Source of the DNA: an uncultured Lentisphaeraceae bacterium
GTDB taxonomy: Bacteria > Verrucomicrobiota > Kiritimatiellia > RFP12 > DVOR01
NCBI GenBank assembly: GCA_937892925.1
Contig: CALBHX010000032.1
Location: 1 to 64,000 of the forward strand
Length of the DNA: 64,000 bases
Direction of reading: 5' to 3'
Shown in pieces: positions 1-8,736 of this stretch. The position numbers and the translations under genes were made by a program. A model generated the notes under the pieces. That model was not told where the DNA came from and ran no database searches. It saw only the letters and a program-made list of their open reading frames with translations. The first letter of the stretch is position 1. Each line of letters opens with the position of its first letter.

Positions 1-2127
1 GGGCAGGATGAACAGGGTAACTGGGTCGTTATCTACACCGTTCGCCGCCGCCCGCAGCTCGCCGCTGATCCAGCTATTGAAGGATTAAACGGCGCCATTC
101 GAATGGGCAAAGCGGAGGATGCCGTCAAACTCACGCGGTTGGAACGTGTGGATGAAGCCATCGCCGCCGCCGCCGCCGGACGGCTTCGTGATAAATTAGT
201 CAAAGAAGGGTTTGTTGACGCAAAGGTTATTCCGAGCATGCGGGATGCCGAAGCCCCGGGATATGCTTTCCTAACCTTTATCGTGCAGCCCGGCACCGAG
301 CGGCGTATTCAACACTATCGTTTTGAAGGAAACACCGTCTTTGACCATGATACGCTGGCAGGCGCTTTTGGGTGGCGCCCCCTGTGGAACCCTCTGCGGT
401 GGTTCACCGATTTGCCGATTTCGGACGACAAACTAGACGATGCCCGAGCGGCCGTACTGAACCTCTACACCGATGCCGGCTATTTGGATGCCGAGATTGC
501 CGATGTAGAGCTGCGCCCTGTGGGAAAAGATCCGGCAGATGGAAAAGTGGATGCCGTTTTTAAGATCACGGAAGGTCCGCGCTATACGATTGGTAATATC
601 ACCGTTAACGGTGCGACCGTTTATCCAAACGCCGCCTTAGAGGCCGCGGCAAAGGAAGCGCTTAACCGCCAGGGTTCTAGTCGTGCCACAGCCGCCGCGC
701 TTCATGCCGTACGTGAGGCGGTGGAGCTCTATTACGGCTCACGCGGATATGTTGACACCTACGCCCAAACCACGATGGTCGCTCGCGAAACTGAGCCGGT
801 GATTGATCTGACTTATCGCATAACCGAAGGCGAACAAGTGCGTGTACGAAACATCGAGATCCGCGGGAATGCCATTACACAAGACAAAGTTATCCGCCGA
901 GAACTGGCCATTCAGCCCGGAGAGTTTTACGATCAGCGTCTGGTCAAGCGTTCAGAAGCCCGCATCCGAAACTTGAACTATTTTCAGGACGAAAGCGGGG
1001 TAACGGCCTACACGGTGAAGACGGCCACTCCGGGAGAACGCGATCTGGTGTTCAGTGTGCGTGAAAAACCCACCATGGAAACCTCGTTCGGCATAGGTAT
1101 CAGTACGGTGGATAACATATTCGTCCAAGCCGGCGTCACACAGCCCAACTTTGACATATTCAACCCCTCCAACGGATTTCGCGGTGGCGGACAGCGCGCC
1201 AGTGCCCGGGCGGAAATCGGCAACCGCCGCCAGACTATCGATTTGAGTTGGACGCAGCCGTGGCTGTTTGACATGCCGCTCGCATTCACAGTCAACGGCT
1301 ATCGTCGCCTGCGGTGGTTTGATCACTATGATGAAATTCGCACAGGGGCGGCCTTTACGCTATCCTGGAAACCCGTTCCGCTGGCCACACCCTTTGGTGA
1401 TTTGCAGCTCGATCGTCTGGGTGTTCGCTATACCTTGGAAAAAGTGGACTATCACGACGTTGATGCCGGTGTCTGGTACACTCCAGCAGGAGACGCGTTC
1501 AGCTTCACCAATCAAGCCGATGGCATCAACAGTAAGTTGCGCGCATTCTGGAGCGAAGAACATCGTAACCGCCCATTCTTCCCAACTGCCGGCTGGAACA
1601 GCCTAGCCTATGCGGAAGTCGGCATCGGCGGAGATGCCAAAGATTATGGTTTCGGCTTTACCTTCAATCACTATTTCAGCCCCTGGCTGGAGCACGTCAT
1701 TCAAACGCGGCTCCGGTTTGATACAGTGGAAGACTATAGTGGCAGTGTGCCGATGTTTGATCGCTATTTTATTGGCGGCGCTCGAACGCTTCGTGGGTTT
1801 GAATTCCGCGATGGCGGCCCCAAGGCTTACCAACACACGGGTAAACGTGGCGACCACGTGGCTATTGGCGGGCAGACTCTTTGGTGTGCCTCTCTGGAAT
1901 ATTCCATTCCACTGACCTCCATCCTGCGCTTTGCGGTCTTTACCGATGTGGGAGCGGTGGGCGAAGACTTCTGCGACCTCGGCGGCGACCTGTTATGGTC
2001 TGTCGGATGCGGGCTGCGTTTGGATTTGGCCAAATTCCCGATTCGTTTGGATGTAGCCAAGCCTGTCACCAACGACGATGACACCGAGGAGGAAGTCTTT
2101 ACCTTCTCTCTCGGTATCGTAGACTGA
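1..2127 (+). CDS. bamA: Outer membrane protein assembly factor BamA (5' partial)
   Basis: The reading frame is open from base 1, so the N-terminus lies outside the window; 708 residues are visible against a usual 750-850. BamA is the Omp85-family barrel that inserts beta-barrel proteins into the outer membrane. The first ~350 visible residues form repeated POTRA modules (for example the segment after YTVRRRP and later ITEGPRYTIGNITVNG). The 16-strand barrel starts near KPTMETSFGIG. The conserved lid-loop arginine motif is present as GGARTLRGFEF at about visible residue 595. The protein ends in SLGIVD rather than the usual terminal aromatic residue. An internal ATG at 103 is not the real start because POTRA sequence continues upstream. 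The skp gene follows after 17 bp, the classic bamA-skp order. Confidence 0.95.
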   Translation, partial: GQDEQGNWVVIYTVRRRPQLAADPAIEGLNGAIRMGKAEDAVKLTRLERVDEAIAAAAAGRLRDKLVKEGFVDAKVIPSMRDAEAPGYAFLTFIVQPGTERRIQHYRFEGNTVFDHDTLAGAFGWRPLWNPLRWFTDLPISDDKLDDARAAVLNLYTDAGYLDAEIADVELRPVGKDPADGKVDAVFKITEGPRYTIGNITVNGATVYPNAALEAAAKEALNRQGSSRATAAALHAVREAVELYYGSRGYVDTYAQTTMVARETEPVIDLTYRITEGEQVRVRNIEIRGNAITQDKVIRRELAIQPGEFYDQRLVKRSEARIRNLNYFQDESGVTAYTVKTATPGERDLVFSVREKPTMETSFGIGISTVDNIFVQAGVTQPNFDIFNPSNGFRGGGQRASARAEIGNRRQTIDLSWTQPWLFDMPLAFTVNGYRRLRWFDHYDEIRTGAAFTLSWKPVPLATPFGDLQLDRLGVRYTLEKVDYHDVDAGVWYTPAGDAFSFTNQADGINSKLRAFWSEEHRNRPFFPTAGWNSLAYAEVGIGGDAKDYGFGFTFNHYFSPWLEHVIQTRLRFDTVEDYSGSVPMFDRYFIGGARTLRGFEFRDGGPKAYQHTGKRGDHVAIGGQTLWCASLEYSIPLTSILRFAVFTDVGAVGEDFCDLGGDLLWSVGCGLRLDLAKFPIRLDVAKPVTNDDDTEEEVFTFSLGIVD

Positions 2128-2144
2128 GTTAAGAAAGGAACCCT

Positions 2145-2726
2145 ATGAAATCGGCTCTGTTTGCCCTGAGTTTATTCATCGCTGCCGCGACCTTCGCACA
2201 AGGGATGGCTATTGTAGATATGGAAGCCGTTCTGGCGCGGCATCCCAATACACCCAATGACAAAAAACTGTTAGAAGACACCTTAGCAGAGTTTTCAAAG
2301 GAACGCGACACCCTTCGTGAAACACTAAATGCCAAGCGTGCAGACCTTGAAAAACAGGTCAAAGAAGCTCAAAACCCTATGCTTGCGCCGGCAAAAGTCG
2401 AGGAACTCCGCCAGCAGTGCGAGGCAAAATATACCGAGCTTCAACGCGAAAGTGAAGCCGCTGAACAGAAAATGGCCGGGCGGAGCCGTGAACTTTCCGA
2501 GCTGGAAGCTAGGTTAATCAAGCGAACAACACAGGAGATTCAGGCTCATATTACCGCCTATGCGAAAAAACGCGGATTGGATGCCGTGATTTATAAGAAT
2601 GCGGTAGCCTATGTCAAACCCGCCCTTGACATCACGGAACCCATCGTTATGCTTTGCGGCGGTAAGTCGGAACCTAAAGATACCTCCAAAGGCGCCGAAG
2701 AATTGAAAGCTCCGGCCAAACCATAA
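2145..2726 (+). CDS. skp: OmpH/Skp family periplasmic chaperone
   Basis: A 193-residue protein with a Sec signal peptide (hydrophobic residues 4-18, AAATFAQG cleavage region), then a short beta segment (MAIVDMEAVLARHP), and a long charged alpha-helical hairpin (about residues 45-130) rich in Glu, Lys, Gln and Arg, as in Skp. It ends with a small beta segment and a flexible Lys/Glu/Pro tail. Skp binds unfolded outer-membrane proteins in the periplasm and passes them to the Bam complex, which fits its place directly after bamA. The start is supported by AAAGGA about 10 nt upstream. The lpxD-fabZ-lpxA genes that often follow are absent here. Confidence 0.88.
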   Translation: MKSALFALSLFIAAATFAQGMAIVDMEAVLARHPNTPNDKKLLEDTLAEFSKERDTLRETLNAKRADLEKQVKEAQNPMLAPAKVEELRQQCEAKYTELQRESEAAEQKMAGRSRELSELEARLIKRTTQEIQAHITAYAKKRGLDAVIYKNAVAYVKPALDITEPIVMLCGGKSEPKDTSKGAEELKAPAKP

Positions 2727-2762
2727 ATCTCGTCATCTTCATTCTCCGACAAAGGGTTCAAC

Positions 2763-3191
2763 ATGTCACACGCCTGCGAAGAAAGTTTAACACTCAATTT
2801 GGACTTTACAAAGATTGCTAAAGTTGCCGCGAATATCAAAGAAGAAAAAGATCATGTGATCCCCGTTGCCATCCAACACGTGGATACGCATGAAGTGATC
2901 CTCATCGCCTATACCAACCGGCAGGCCATGGAGCTGACGTTCAAAACGCGTACCCTGACCCTGTGGTCCACCTCACGGAATGAACTCTGGGAAAAAGGTA
3001 AAACTTCCGGCGAAACGTTTGAGGTTCTGGAAGCTCGCGTCAACTGCGAACAAAATTCCCTCGTTTACTTCGTTCGTCCGCGCCGTGGCAATATCTGCCA
3101 CACCAAGAATAAAGCCGGGCAGCCCCGCAATTGTTATTATCGGCGAATTGACCTGAATGATGGAACGACGCTCACCAATCTGGATCCATAA
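2763..3191 (+). CDS. hisI: Phosphoribosyl-AMP cyclohydrolase-like protein (HisI) with altered metal motif
   Basis: A 142-residue protein aligning by eye with HisI, which opens the ring of phosphoribosyl-AMP in histidine synthesis. The core is clear: LWSTSRNELWEKGKTSGETF matches the family's substrate-binding stretch, followed by VNCEQNSL and the Cys-rich end GNICHTKNKAG...NCYYRRI. In typical HisI the middle motif is DCDxD, three Asp that bind magnesium. Here those positions are N, E and N, while the cysteine expected to bind zinc is kept. An insert of about six residues separates the last two Cys. No other histidine gene lies nearby; it sits between skp and a glycosyltransferase. It is either a variant HisI or a homologue with another nucleotide substrate. 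Confidence 0.82.
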   Translation: MSHACEESLTLNLDFTKIAKVAANIKEEKDHVIPVAIQHVDTHEVILIAYTNRQAMELTFKTRTLTLWSTSRNELWEKGKTSGETFEVLEARVNCEQNSLVYFVRPRRGNICHTKNKAGQPRNCYYRRIDLNDGTTLTNLDP

Positions 3192-3200
3192 TCAGTTGGC

Positions 3201-5012
3201 ATGACGGCCGTAGAAGAAGACAGCCTTGTTATCCGCCGGTTCTTCGGAACCGGCGGCCTTTCTGTTATTCTTCCCTTTCACTGTGTCGGGAAAGACCTCA
3301 CCTGGCAGAATCTGAACGTCCTCGCATCGTGGGCGCAAAGCATCGGGCTTGCGTGTGAGTGGATTCCCGTTGATGACGGCAGTACCGATGATACGGCGGA
3401 AGCCATCGCCTCATTTGCCGCCACGCATCCGGCTTGTCATCCGATTTTTCTGCCCGAAAATCAAGGCAAAGGCGCCGCCATTCTCACCGGGCTCCAATAC
3501 GTGACAAAAACTTGGACACTTCTTCTGGATGGCGATCTGGATTTGGATCCGGCCATGCTCCCAGCCTTTTGTCTGACGGCAGAAACCACCCAGGCAAAAA
3601 TTATTGTGGGAAGTAAGCGTCATGCCTGTGCTGAAGTGAAATATCCCCTTCATCGACGATTTTTTAGTACTCTCTATCATGGGTTTACGCAATGCCTGCT
3701 TCCGTTGGGGATCCACGATACACAAAGCGGCATGAAACTCTTTCATACCCATGAATTACGCATACTCGCGGAAAAGGTACTGGTAAAACGTTTTGCATTT
3801 GATTTAGAGTTCCTAGCCGCTGCTCGAGAAAGTCATATTCCTATCGCCGAAGCTCCGGTTCGCGTCCTAACCTTCGGGAACAAATGGGGCTGTCTCTCCT
3901 GGAAAGTCTTCTGGCGAACGCTGTTAGACACGCTCGCCATCGCCTACCGGGCACGCATTCTGCATTATTATGCCAGTTTAACTCCACTCCCACCGCTTCC
4001 GGATCCATCGCATGGACCCCTGTTCAGTATTATTGTTGCCTGCCCTGGAGACAGCCCAGTCCTGAGAAAACTGATTGACGCCCTGAAAGCGCAAACCTAT
4101 CGAAACTTTGAAGTTCTGTTCCTGCCCGACCGGCTGCTTGTCCGCCCGGAGACAAACTACCGGTTCCGTATCCTTGCCACGGGAAGTGTCCGCCCAGCGA
4201 AAAAACGCAACCTCGGAGCTGCCGCGGCTGTTGGCGACATTTTGGTTTTTATTGATGACGACGCCTATCCAAGGCCAGACTGGCTTGCCCAAGCAGCCAG
4301 ACGCTTTACAAACGTTGAATCCACTCCAACTATCGATGCCCTAGGCGGGCCTGGGTTAACGCCTCCGGAAGATCCGCCGAATGCGCAACTCTCCGGTCTC
4401 ATCTTTGCGTCTCCGCTTGTTTCCGGCAATTTCCGTTACCGATACTTCATTCAGGGCGCTTTACGTCGTGTAGAAGATTTTCCAAGCTGCAATCTATTCG
4501 TTCGAAAAGCTGCGTTTAATGCGATTCATGGGTTCCGCGAAGACTTCTGGCCAGGGGAAGATACGCTTCTTTGTGCCGACTTACAGCAGCAAGGGTACAC
4601 CTTATGGTATGACCCGCGCGTTGTTGTGTACCATCACCGACGCCCCATCTTCGGACCGCATTTGCGCCAAGTAGGGCGTTACGCCCTGCATCGCGGCTAC
4701 TTTGCGCGTTGTATCGGATTCAATTCCAGACGACTTTCCTATTCTCTTCCTAGCCTTTTTGTGATTGGTGTATTGGCAGGACCCGTCGCGGCATTGTGGG
4801 CACCCTTTTTATTTGTGCCCTATATCTTCATCTGTGGACTTTATTTGTTGACCACCCTCACCGATGCAATTTTAGAAGCCCCGGCATGGCGCTGGATCAT
4901 CCCCTTGTGGATGGGCATTATTGGAACACACTTCTGGTATGGCGTGCGTTTTATCCAGGGCTTTTGTTCCCTTAAAATGCCCTGCCGTGTCCGCCCTTTT
5001 GATCACCGCTAA
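3201..5012 (+). CDS. Tandem two-domain GT2 glycosyltransferase, membrane-anchored
   Basis: A 603-residue protein with two GT-A glycosyltransferase domains in one chain. Domain 1 (about 15-255) is DPM1/polyprenyl-phosphate-mannose-synthase-like: LSVILPF, the VDDGSTDDTAE nucleotide motif, NQGKGAAILTG and LLDGDLDLD. Domain 2 (about 275-520) resembles family-2 surface-polysaccharide transferases: FSIIVACPGD, the metal motif FIDDDAYPRPDWL and WPGEDTLLCADL as the acceptor/base region. Two to three hydrophobic segments near the C-terminus (about 520-590) anchor it in the inner membrane. The likely role is sugar transfer to a lipid carrier or a surface glycan; the sugar cannot be read from sequence. 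It begins 9 bp after hisI and may be co-transcribed with the genes before it. Confidence 0.82.
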   Translation: MTAVEEDSLVIRRFFGTGGLSVILPFHCVGKDLTWQNLNVLASWAQSIGLACEWIPVDDGSTDDTAEAIASFAATHPACHPIFLPENQGKGAAILTGLQYVTKTWTLLLDGDLDLDPAMLPAFCLTAETTQAKIIVGSKRHACAEVKYPLHRRFFSTLYHGFTQCLLPLGIHDTQSGMKLFHTHELRILAEKVLVKRFAFDLEFLAAARESHIPIAEAPVRVLTFGNKWGCLSWKVFWRTLLDTLAIAYRARILHYYASLTPLPPLPDPSHGPLFSIIVACPGDSPVLRKLIDALKAQTYRNFEVLFLPDRLLVRPETNYRFRILATGSVRPAKKRNLGAAAAVGDILVFIDDDAYPRPDWLAQAARRFTNVESTPTIDALGGPGLTPPEDPPNAQLSGLIFASPLVSGNFRYRYFIQGALRRVEDFPSCNLFVRKAAFNAIHGFREDFWPGEDTLLCADLQQQGYTLWYDPRVVVYHHRRPIFGPHLRQVGRYALHRGYFARCIGFNSRRLSYSLPSLFVIGVLAGPVAALWAPFLFVPYIFICGLYLLTTLTDAILEAPAWRWIIPLWMGIIGTHFWYGVRFIQGFCSLKMPCRVRPFDHR

Positions 5013-5020
5013 CGTCAGAT

Positions 5021-6121
5021 TCAGATACACACGCAGGTCAATTCCCGAAGCATTGCATCCAATACTTCATAACCGCGTGTAGTCGGTGCGAAGTTTTCCG
5101 TCAACAATCCCTGGTGATAAAAAACTTCCAATTTGCGTTGCCAAAAGCGTGCATACGGTGCCAACACCGGATAATCGGAAACCACAGCCGAAACCGAAAA
5201 CCCCCTATTCAGTCGCAGCTGCGTCAACGTACGCTCCAAGGCATCTTCAAGAGGTTCAAGATAGACTTCCGTGCCATCTCCTGACCTCCGCAAAGCTCCT
5301 AACCGCGAGGCTGCGCCATGCCCAAGCCCAAGATAATCCCCCCCATGCCATGTATTCAGATTATGCCGACAGGTAAAACCCGGGCGTGCATAATTGGATG
5401 TTTCATATCGAACGAATCCTGCCTGCAACAACCGTTCTGCAGCCCAAGCCACCGCATCACATACACAATCTGAATCTGGCTCCGTCATTCCCTGCTTATG
5501 CCAAACACTCCCCGAGTCAATCGAAAGCGCATACACAGACACATGCTGCAATCCCAACGCCACCGCCTGCTCTACCGTATCCCGCCAAACAGATGATGAC
5601 ACCATGGGAAGCCCGGCAATCAGATCAATCCCAACATCCGAGAAGAACTGTTGTGCACAGGCAATCGCCTCTAAAGCCTGACGTACCGAATGCCGGCGGT
5701 TGCACAGCTGAAGTGTTTTCTCATCAAAACTCTGTACCCCTATTGACAGCCGCGTCACCCCTGCTTGAACCAAAGCCGCCAACAGTTTTGGCGTAACTGT
5801 TGCCGGATGCGCTTCAACAGTCCATTCCCCACCGGGAACCAACCGAAAAGCCCCGGAAACTGCCAGCCGGTGGAAGCCCTCTGCACCCAAAAGCGTAGGC
5901 GTTCCTCCCCCGCAGTAGATCGTCTCAAGCGGCATTGACAACATCGCCCGTGACCGTACAGCCTCTGCCAGAACCGCTTCCACATAAATCGCAGGGCTCT
6001 GAACCGGCAAGCCGGAGACAAAGGCACAATATCCACACCGCCCCGAACAAAAGGGGACATGAATATAAAGATGGCGAACGGGAACCACCTCCATCTCGCC
6101 CCTGCAGTCGGATCTATTCAC
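5021..6121 (-). CDS. hemW: HemW-like radical SAM protein (coproporphyrinogen III oxidase-like)
   Basis: A 366-residue radical SAM protein. The 4Fe-4S motif is CSGRCGYCAF at about residues 25-34, with HVPF before it and GGGTPTLL (SAM-binding) near residue 72. The segment from VSVYALSID to RYETSNYARPGFTCRHNLNTW matches the HemN/HemW family. HemW is a haem chaperone rather than the oxygen-independent oxidase; the length (below 400) and the extra HemW C-terminal domain favour HemW. The frame opens with GTG at 6121, overlapping the scpB stop by 8 nt, and an ATG lies nine codons further in at 6094. It forms an operon with scpB. Confidence 0.87.
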   Translation of the reverse strand: MNRSDCRGEMEVVPVRHLYIHVPFCSGRCGYCAFVSGLPVQSPAIYVEAVLAEAVRSRAMLSMPLETIYCGGGTPTLLGAEGFHRLAVSGAFRLVPGGEWTVEAHPATVTPKLLAALVQAGVTRLSIGVQSFDEKTLQLCNRRHSVRQALEAIACAQQFFSDVGIDLIAGLPMVSSSVWRDTVEQAVALGLQHVSVYALSIDSGSVWHKQGMTEPDSDCVCDAVAWAAERLLQAGFVRYETSNYARPGFTCRHNLNTWHGGDYLGLGHGAASRLGALRRSGDGTEVYLEPLEDALERTLTQLRLNRGFSVSAVVSDYPVLAPYARFWQRKLEVFYHQGLLTENFAPTTRGYEVLDAMLRELTCVCI

Positions 6122-6698
6122 CCAGCGCCTCGTTAAGCTCCTGGAGATTCTTCAAGCCGAAATGTTCAAGAAACGTTGCGGTGGTACCATACAAAAAGGG
6201 ACGCCCCGGCAATTCACTCCGCCCCACCGTGCGAATCAAATTCAACTCCAATAGAGCCCGGAGTGTGTGATCCACCGAAACCCCGCGAACCGACTCAATT
6301 TCAGCACGACTGATTGGCTGCCGATAGGCAACAATCGCCAGTGTTTCCAACCCCGAACGCGATAGACGCTGCGGAGCAGGTGCCTGCAGTAATACACGCA
6401 GCCAGGGTGCTGCAGCCGGGATGGTACGCAACGAAAAGCGTCCATCTTCCTCACACAGACGCAGTCCCAAATCGGAGTAGCCAAGCGTAGCTGCAATATC
6501 CGCGAGATAACTTTTGATCTGCCGTAAACTCACCGCAGCAAACGTGGCTGCCGGGGATCCCGATTCTGCATCTTTCCCCGCCGTTTGGAGAATCTTTCTT
6601 AAATCCTCAGCGGAAAGCGGAACTTCAGAAGCAAACAGCAGAGCTCCGATCACCGATTGAAGGCTTTTAGGTTCAGGCAACACATCCTTATCGTTCAT
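6114..6698 (-). CDS. scpB: Segregation and condensation protein B
   Basis: A 194-residue ScpB, the winged-helix partner of ScpA in the SMC condensin complex. Family hallmarks are VIGALLFASEVPLS near the N-terminus, RLSRSGLETLAIVAYRQPIS with IESVRGVSV in the middle, and LYGTTATFLEHFGL close to the end. scpA, usually adjacent, is not in the window. The start codon sits 8 nt after an extended -10 promoter element, with no Shine-Dalgarno sequence, so the transcript is probably leaderless. The downstream hemW overlaps it by 8 nt. Confidence 0.9.
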   Translation of the reverse strand: MNDKDVLPEPKSLQSVIGALLFASEVPLSAEDLRKILQTAGKDAESGSPAATFAAVSLRQIKSYLADIAATLGYSDLGLRLCEEDGRFSLRTIPAAAPWLRVLLQAPAPQRLSRSGLETLAIVAYRQPISRAEIESVRGVSVDHTLRALLELNLIRTVGRSELPGRPFLYGTTATFLEHFGLKNLQELNEALGE

Positions 6699-6706
6699 GG
6701 TGAATT

Positions 6707-6715
6707 ACTATAACA
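6707..6715 (-). promoter_or_regulatory. Extended -10 promoter of scpB-hemW
   Basis: Minus-strand TGTTATAGT (TG-n-TATAGT, 5/6 to TATAAT). The hexamer ends 8 nt before the scpB ATG, so transcription should start at or next to the A of the start codon. I see no good -35 box. Confidence 0.55.
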
Positions 6716-7004
6716 AACCTCCATTCATACGGCACCGTGTTTCTCTTCGATCGGAATCTCCATACGCCGTATTTCCGCAACCCTTTACATTTTCGTGTGA
6801 AATTATTCAACCGTATCCTACAATACCTTGCAAGCAGTTTAACCTGTAAATCCGAAACGCACTGATTTATAAGTTGCCCCGAAGCCTGCGCAAGTCAAGA
6901 AGAACCTGGAACAGCACTTATCTCAAAAGCCCCAGCCCACTTCCTTTATTCTTCCCTTCCCAGATAACTTCCAAACACTTCTTACATGTGTTTATATCTT
7001 CATT
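6716..7004. other. Intergenic spacer, no gene seen
   Basis: The gap between the scpB promoter and the terminator of the DedA-type gene. It is rich in A, T and C on the + strand and has no credible ORF, tRNA or strong hairpin that I can see. Confidence 0.4.
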
Positions 7005-7041
7005 CTAAACAAACAAAACGGCGTTACCCTTCAGTAACGCC
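7005..7041 (-). terminator. Rho-independent terminator after the DedA-type gene
   Basis: Perfect 8-bp stem GGCGTTAC/GTAACGCC (7020-7027 with 7034-7041), 6-nt loop, followed on the minus strand by GTTTTGTTTGTTTAG. It ends the CPA2-EIIA / unknown / DedA operon. Confidence 0.85.
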
Positions 7042-7090
7042 TAATCGTTCAATGCTCAACCATCCACTCAACGTTCAGGGACAGCTAACC

Positions 7091-7765
7091 TCAATGCGGT
7101 ACAGAAGCCGACTCCGACAACCATCTCTGATAAAACCGCAGACTCCCCATCATTCCCGCCGAAACCAGAATAGAACAACCGAAAGCTGGCACCATGGCAT
7201 CCGTTGACTTTCCCCATGCACCTACCACGGCATACACCATCGAAACTACTGCGTTCCCCAACATCAAGGGAAGCAGAATTCGTCTAAACGGAAGACGGCT
7301 GATTCCGGAAAACAACATGGAACCTTCCGCCAAAACAGGAATCGTTCGCAAAGCCACAATCACCCACAAACCATGCCGTTGAAAGAACCGCTCGAACGTG
7401 ACAGCTTCCTTCACACCTAACAGCATGCGAGCCCGTCTAGCACACGCAAGCCCCGTCCAGTAGCCCAGTACACCACTCACCGTCATGGCCGTGCATGAGA
7501 GCCAAAAACCTCCCCAAACACCCAAAAAAATTCCACAAAGCGTACTGACCAAGCTACTGGGAATTGGAAGATAAATATCCAACGCAAGTGCAGCAAACAA
7601 AATCCCCGCCACCCACCAGCGTTCTCCGCCCTCCTGCGTAGCAAACGTATTAAAAAAGGTTTCAATTGGAGCTTCAAAAAGAAAAAATGGAATCAGAATA
7701 GCTCCGCCAACCAACAAACAAAGCCACAGGGTTTTAGGCATAACGGGCAGCCGGGCTTGTCTCAT
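7091..7765 (-). CDS. DedA/VTT (TVP38-like) family membrane protein
   Basis: A 224-residue integral membrane protein of the VTT/SNARE-associated superfamily. Hydrophobic segments lie at about 10-30, 50-90 (two, including the re-entrant region IYLPIPSSLVSTLCGIFLG), 95-115, 150-180 and 190-210. The loop GYWTGLACARRAR and LRTIPVLAEGSM with the conserved Arg-x-x-Pro fit the family, whose members take part in lipid flipping and membrane homeostasis. The ATG overlaps the stop of the preceding gene as ATGA, so translation is coupled. It is the last gene of a three-gene unit. Confidence 0.75.
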   Translation of the reverse strand: MRQARLPVMPKTLWLCLLVGGAILIPFFLFEAPIETFFNTFATQEGGERWWVAGILFAALALDIYLPIPSSLVSTLCGIFLGVWGGFWLSCTAMTVSGVLGYWTGLACARRARMLLGVKEAVTFERFFQRHGLWVIVALRTIPVLAEGSMLFSGISRLPFRRILLPLMLGNAVVSMVYAVVGAWGKSTDAMVPAFGCSILVSAGMMGSLRFYQRWLSESASVPH

Positions 7766-8736
7766 GGCTGCACAGCATTCAGCGCCGCATCAATGGCGGC
7801 CTGTTCTTCATGCGTAAGATCATTGATCGGGGATAGCGGCTCAACACCTTTTTTCATCAGATCAATATTTGCCTGCCTACGAAGCTGAGCCTGAGCCTCT
7901 GCGGAAAGCGCCCCTGCGGCCAACTGCTCCTCAAGCGCAGCTTTGGCGGCCTGCTGTTCAGCCCTCTGCCGCTTGACCTCTTCCTGCCGGTGTACCACAA
8001 GCCTTTGGAGATAATCATGTGGAGACTCGCCAGCAGCCATGGCCTCTTTCAATTGCTCCACCCCAGCCTGAACCAAAGCCTCCCGCTCCGTCTCAGGTTC
8101 GGCGGCCTCCTTGTTTGGATCAAATTTCTTCGTAAAGTCCTCCGGATCAGCTTGGGGAATCGGAAGCGGCGGAGCCTCCACATCTGGCGGCAAACTCAAC
8201 TGCATGGCCACAAGTTGTTCGGCCAGTGAATTCGGCTTTTTCCGTTCCCGTTCCGCCTGTCTGGCGGCCTGTTCTTCCGCCTGTTGTTGCTGCTGCGCAA
8301 AGCGTTCCGGAGTGATTGTCTCGATCAACCCAAGTCCCAATGCGAGTGTGAAGTCAACCCCATCGCGCCTGAATGTAGCAATCTCACGATCCAAATCTGA
8401 AAACAAGAGCGATAACCCATTCGCCGTTTCACCTTCAAAAAGCGTGATGTAAGCCGGTGGAGAGACACCGTTATCAATCAGCCCAACCGCAGTTCGACCA
8501 TCTGGGGTGAACGTCATGGCGCAAAGTTGGATTTTATTAGATTCCTCACGCACTCTTTCCGCATCAACCGCTGTAACAGAATCAGTCGCGTTCGAATGTT
8601 CAGCCGCCATTGCTCCGAACGGCTCTTTTCGGATGATCAACTCATAATAGGATCTGGCGGGCATTCCCCATACATTGCCCCTCAAAAGCAGAAGCCCCAT
8701 GTTCCAAACCATCAAGCCTCGAATGAATCGCTTCAT
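7762..8736 (-). CDS. Secreted or membrane-anchored protein of unknown function with coiled coil
   Basis: I do not recognise this 324-residue protein. It begins with a basic, hydrophobic signal peptide or anchor (MKRFIRGLMVWNMGLLLLRG, then VWG). A segment containing YYELIIRKEPFGAM resembles the short linear region before the periplasmic part of pilus/secretion accessory proteins. A small beta-rich domain follows (about 60-135), then a long Gln/Glu/Ala/Arg coiled-coil region (about 145-300) broken by a proline-rich stretch near residue 180. It is coupled by ATGA overlaps to both neighbours, the CPA2-EIIA antiporter upstream and the DedA-type protein downstream, so the three products are probably made together. 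Confidence 0.65.
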   Translation of the reverse strand: MKRFIRGLMVWNMGLLLLRGNVWGMPARSYYELIIRKEPFGAMAAEHSNATDSVTAVDAERVREESNKIQLCAMTFTPDGRTAVGLIDNGVSPPAYITLFEGETANGLSLLFSDLDREIATFRRDGVDFTLALGLGLIETITPERFAQQQQQAEEQAARQAERERKKPNSLAEQLVAMQLSLPPDVEAPPLPIPQADPEDFTKKFDPNKEAAEPETEREALVQAGVEQLKEAMAAGESPHDYLQRLVVHRQEEVKRQRAEQQAAKAALEEQLAAGALSAEAQAQLRRQANIDLMKKGVEPLSPINDLTHEEQAAIDAALNAVQP

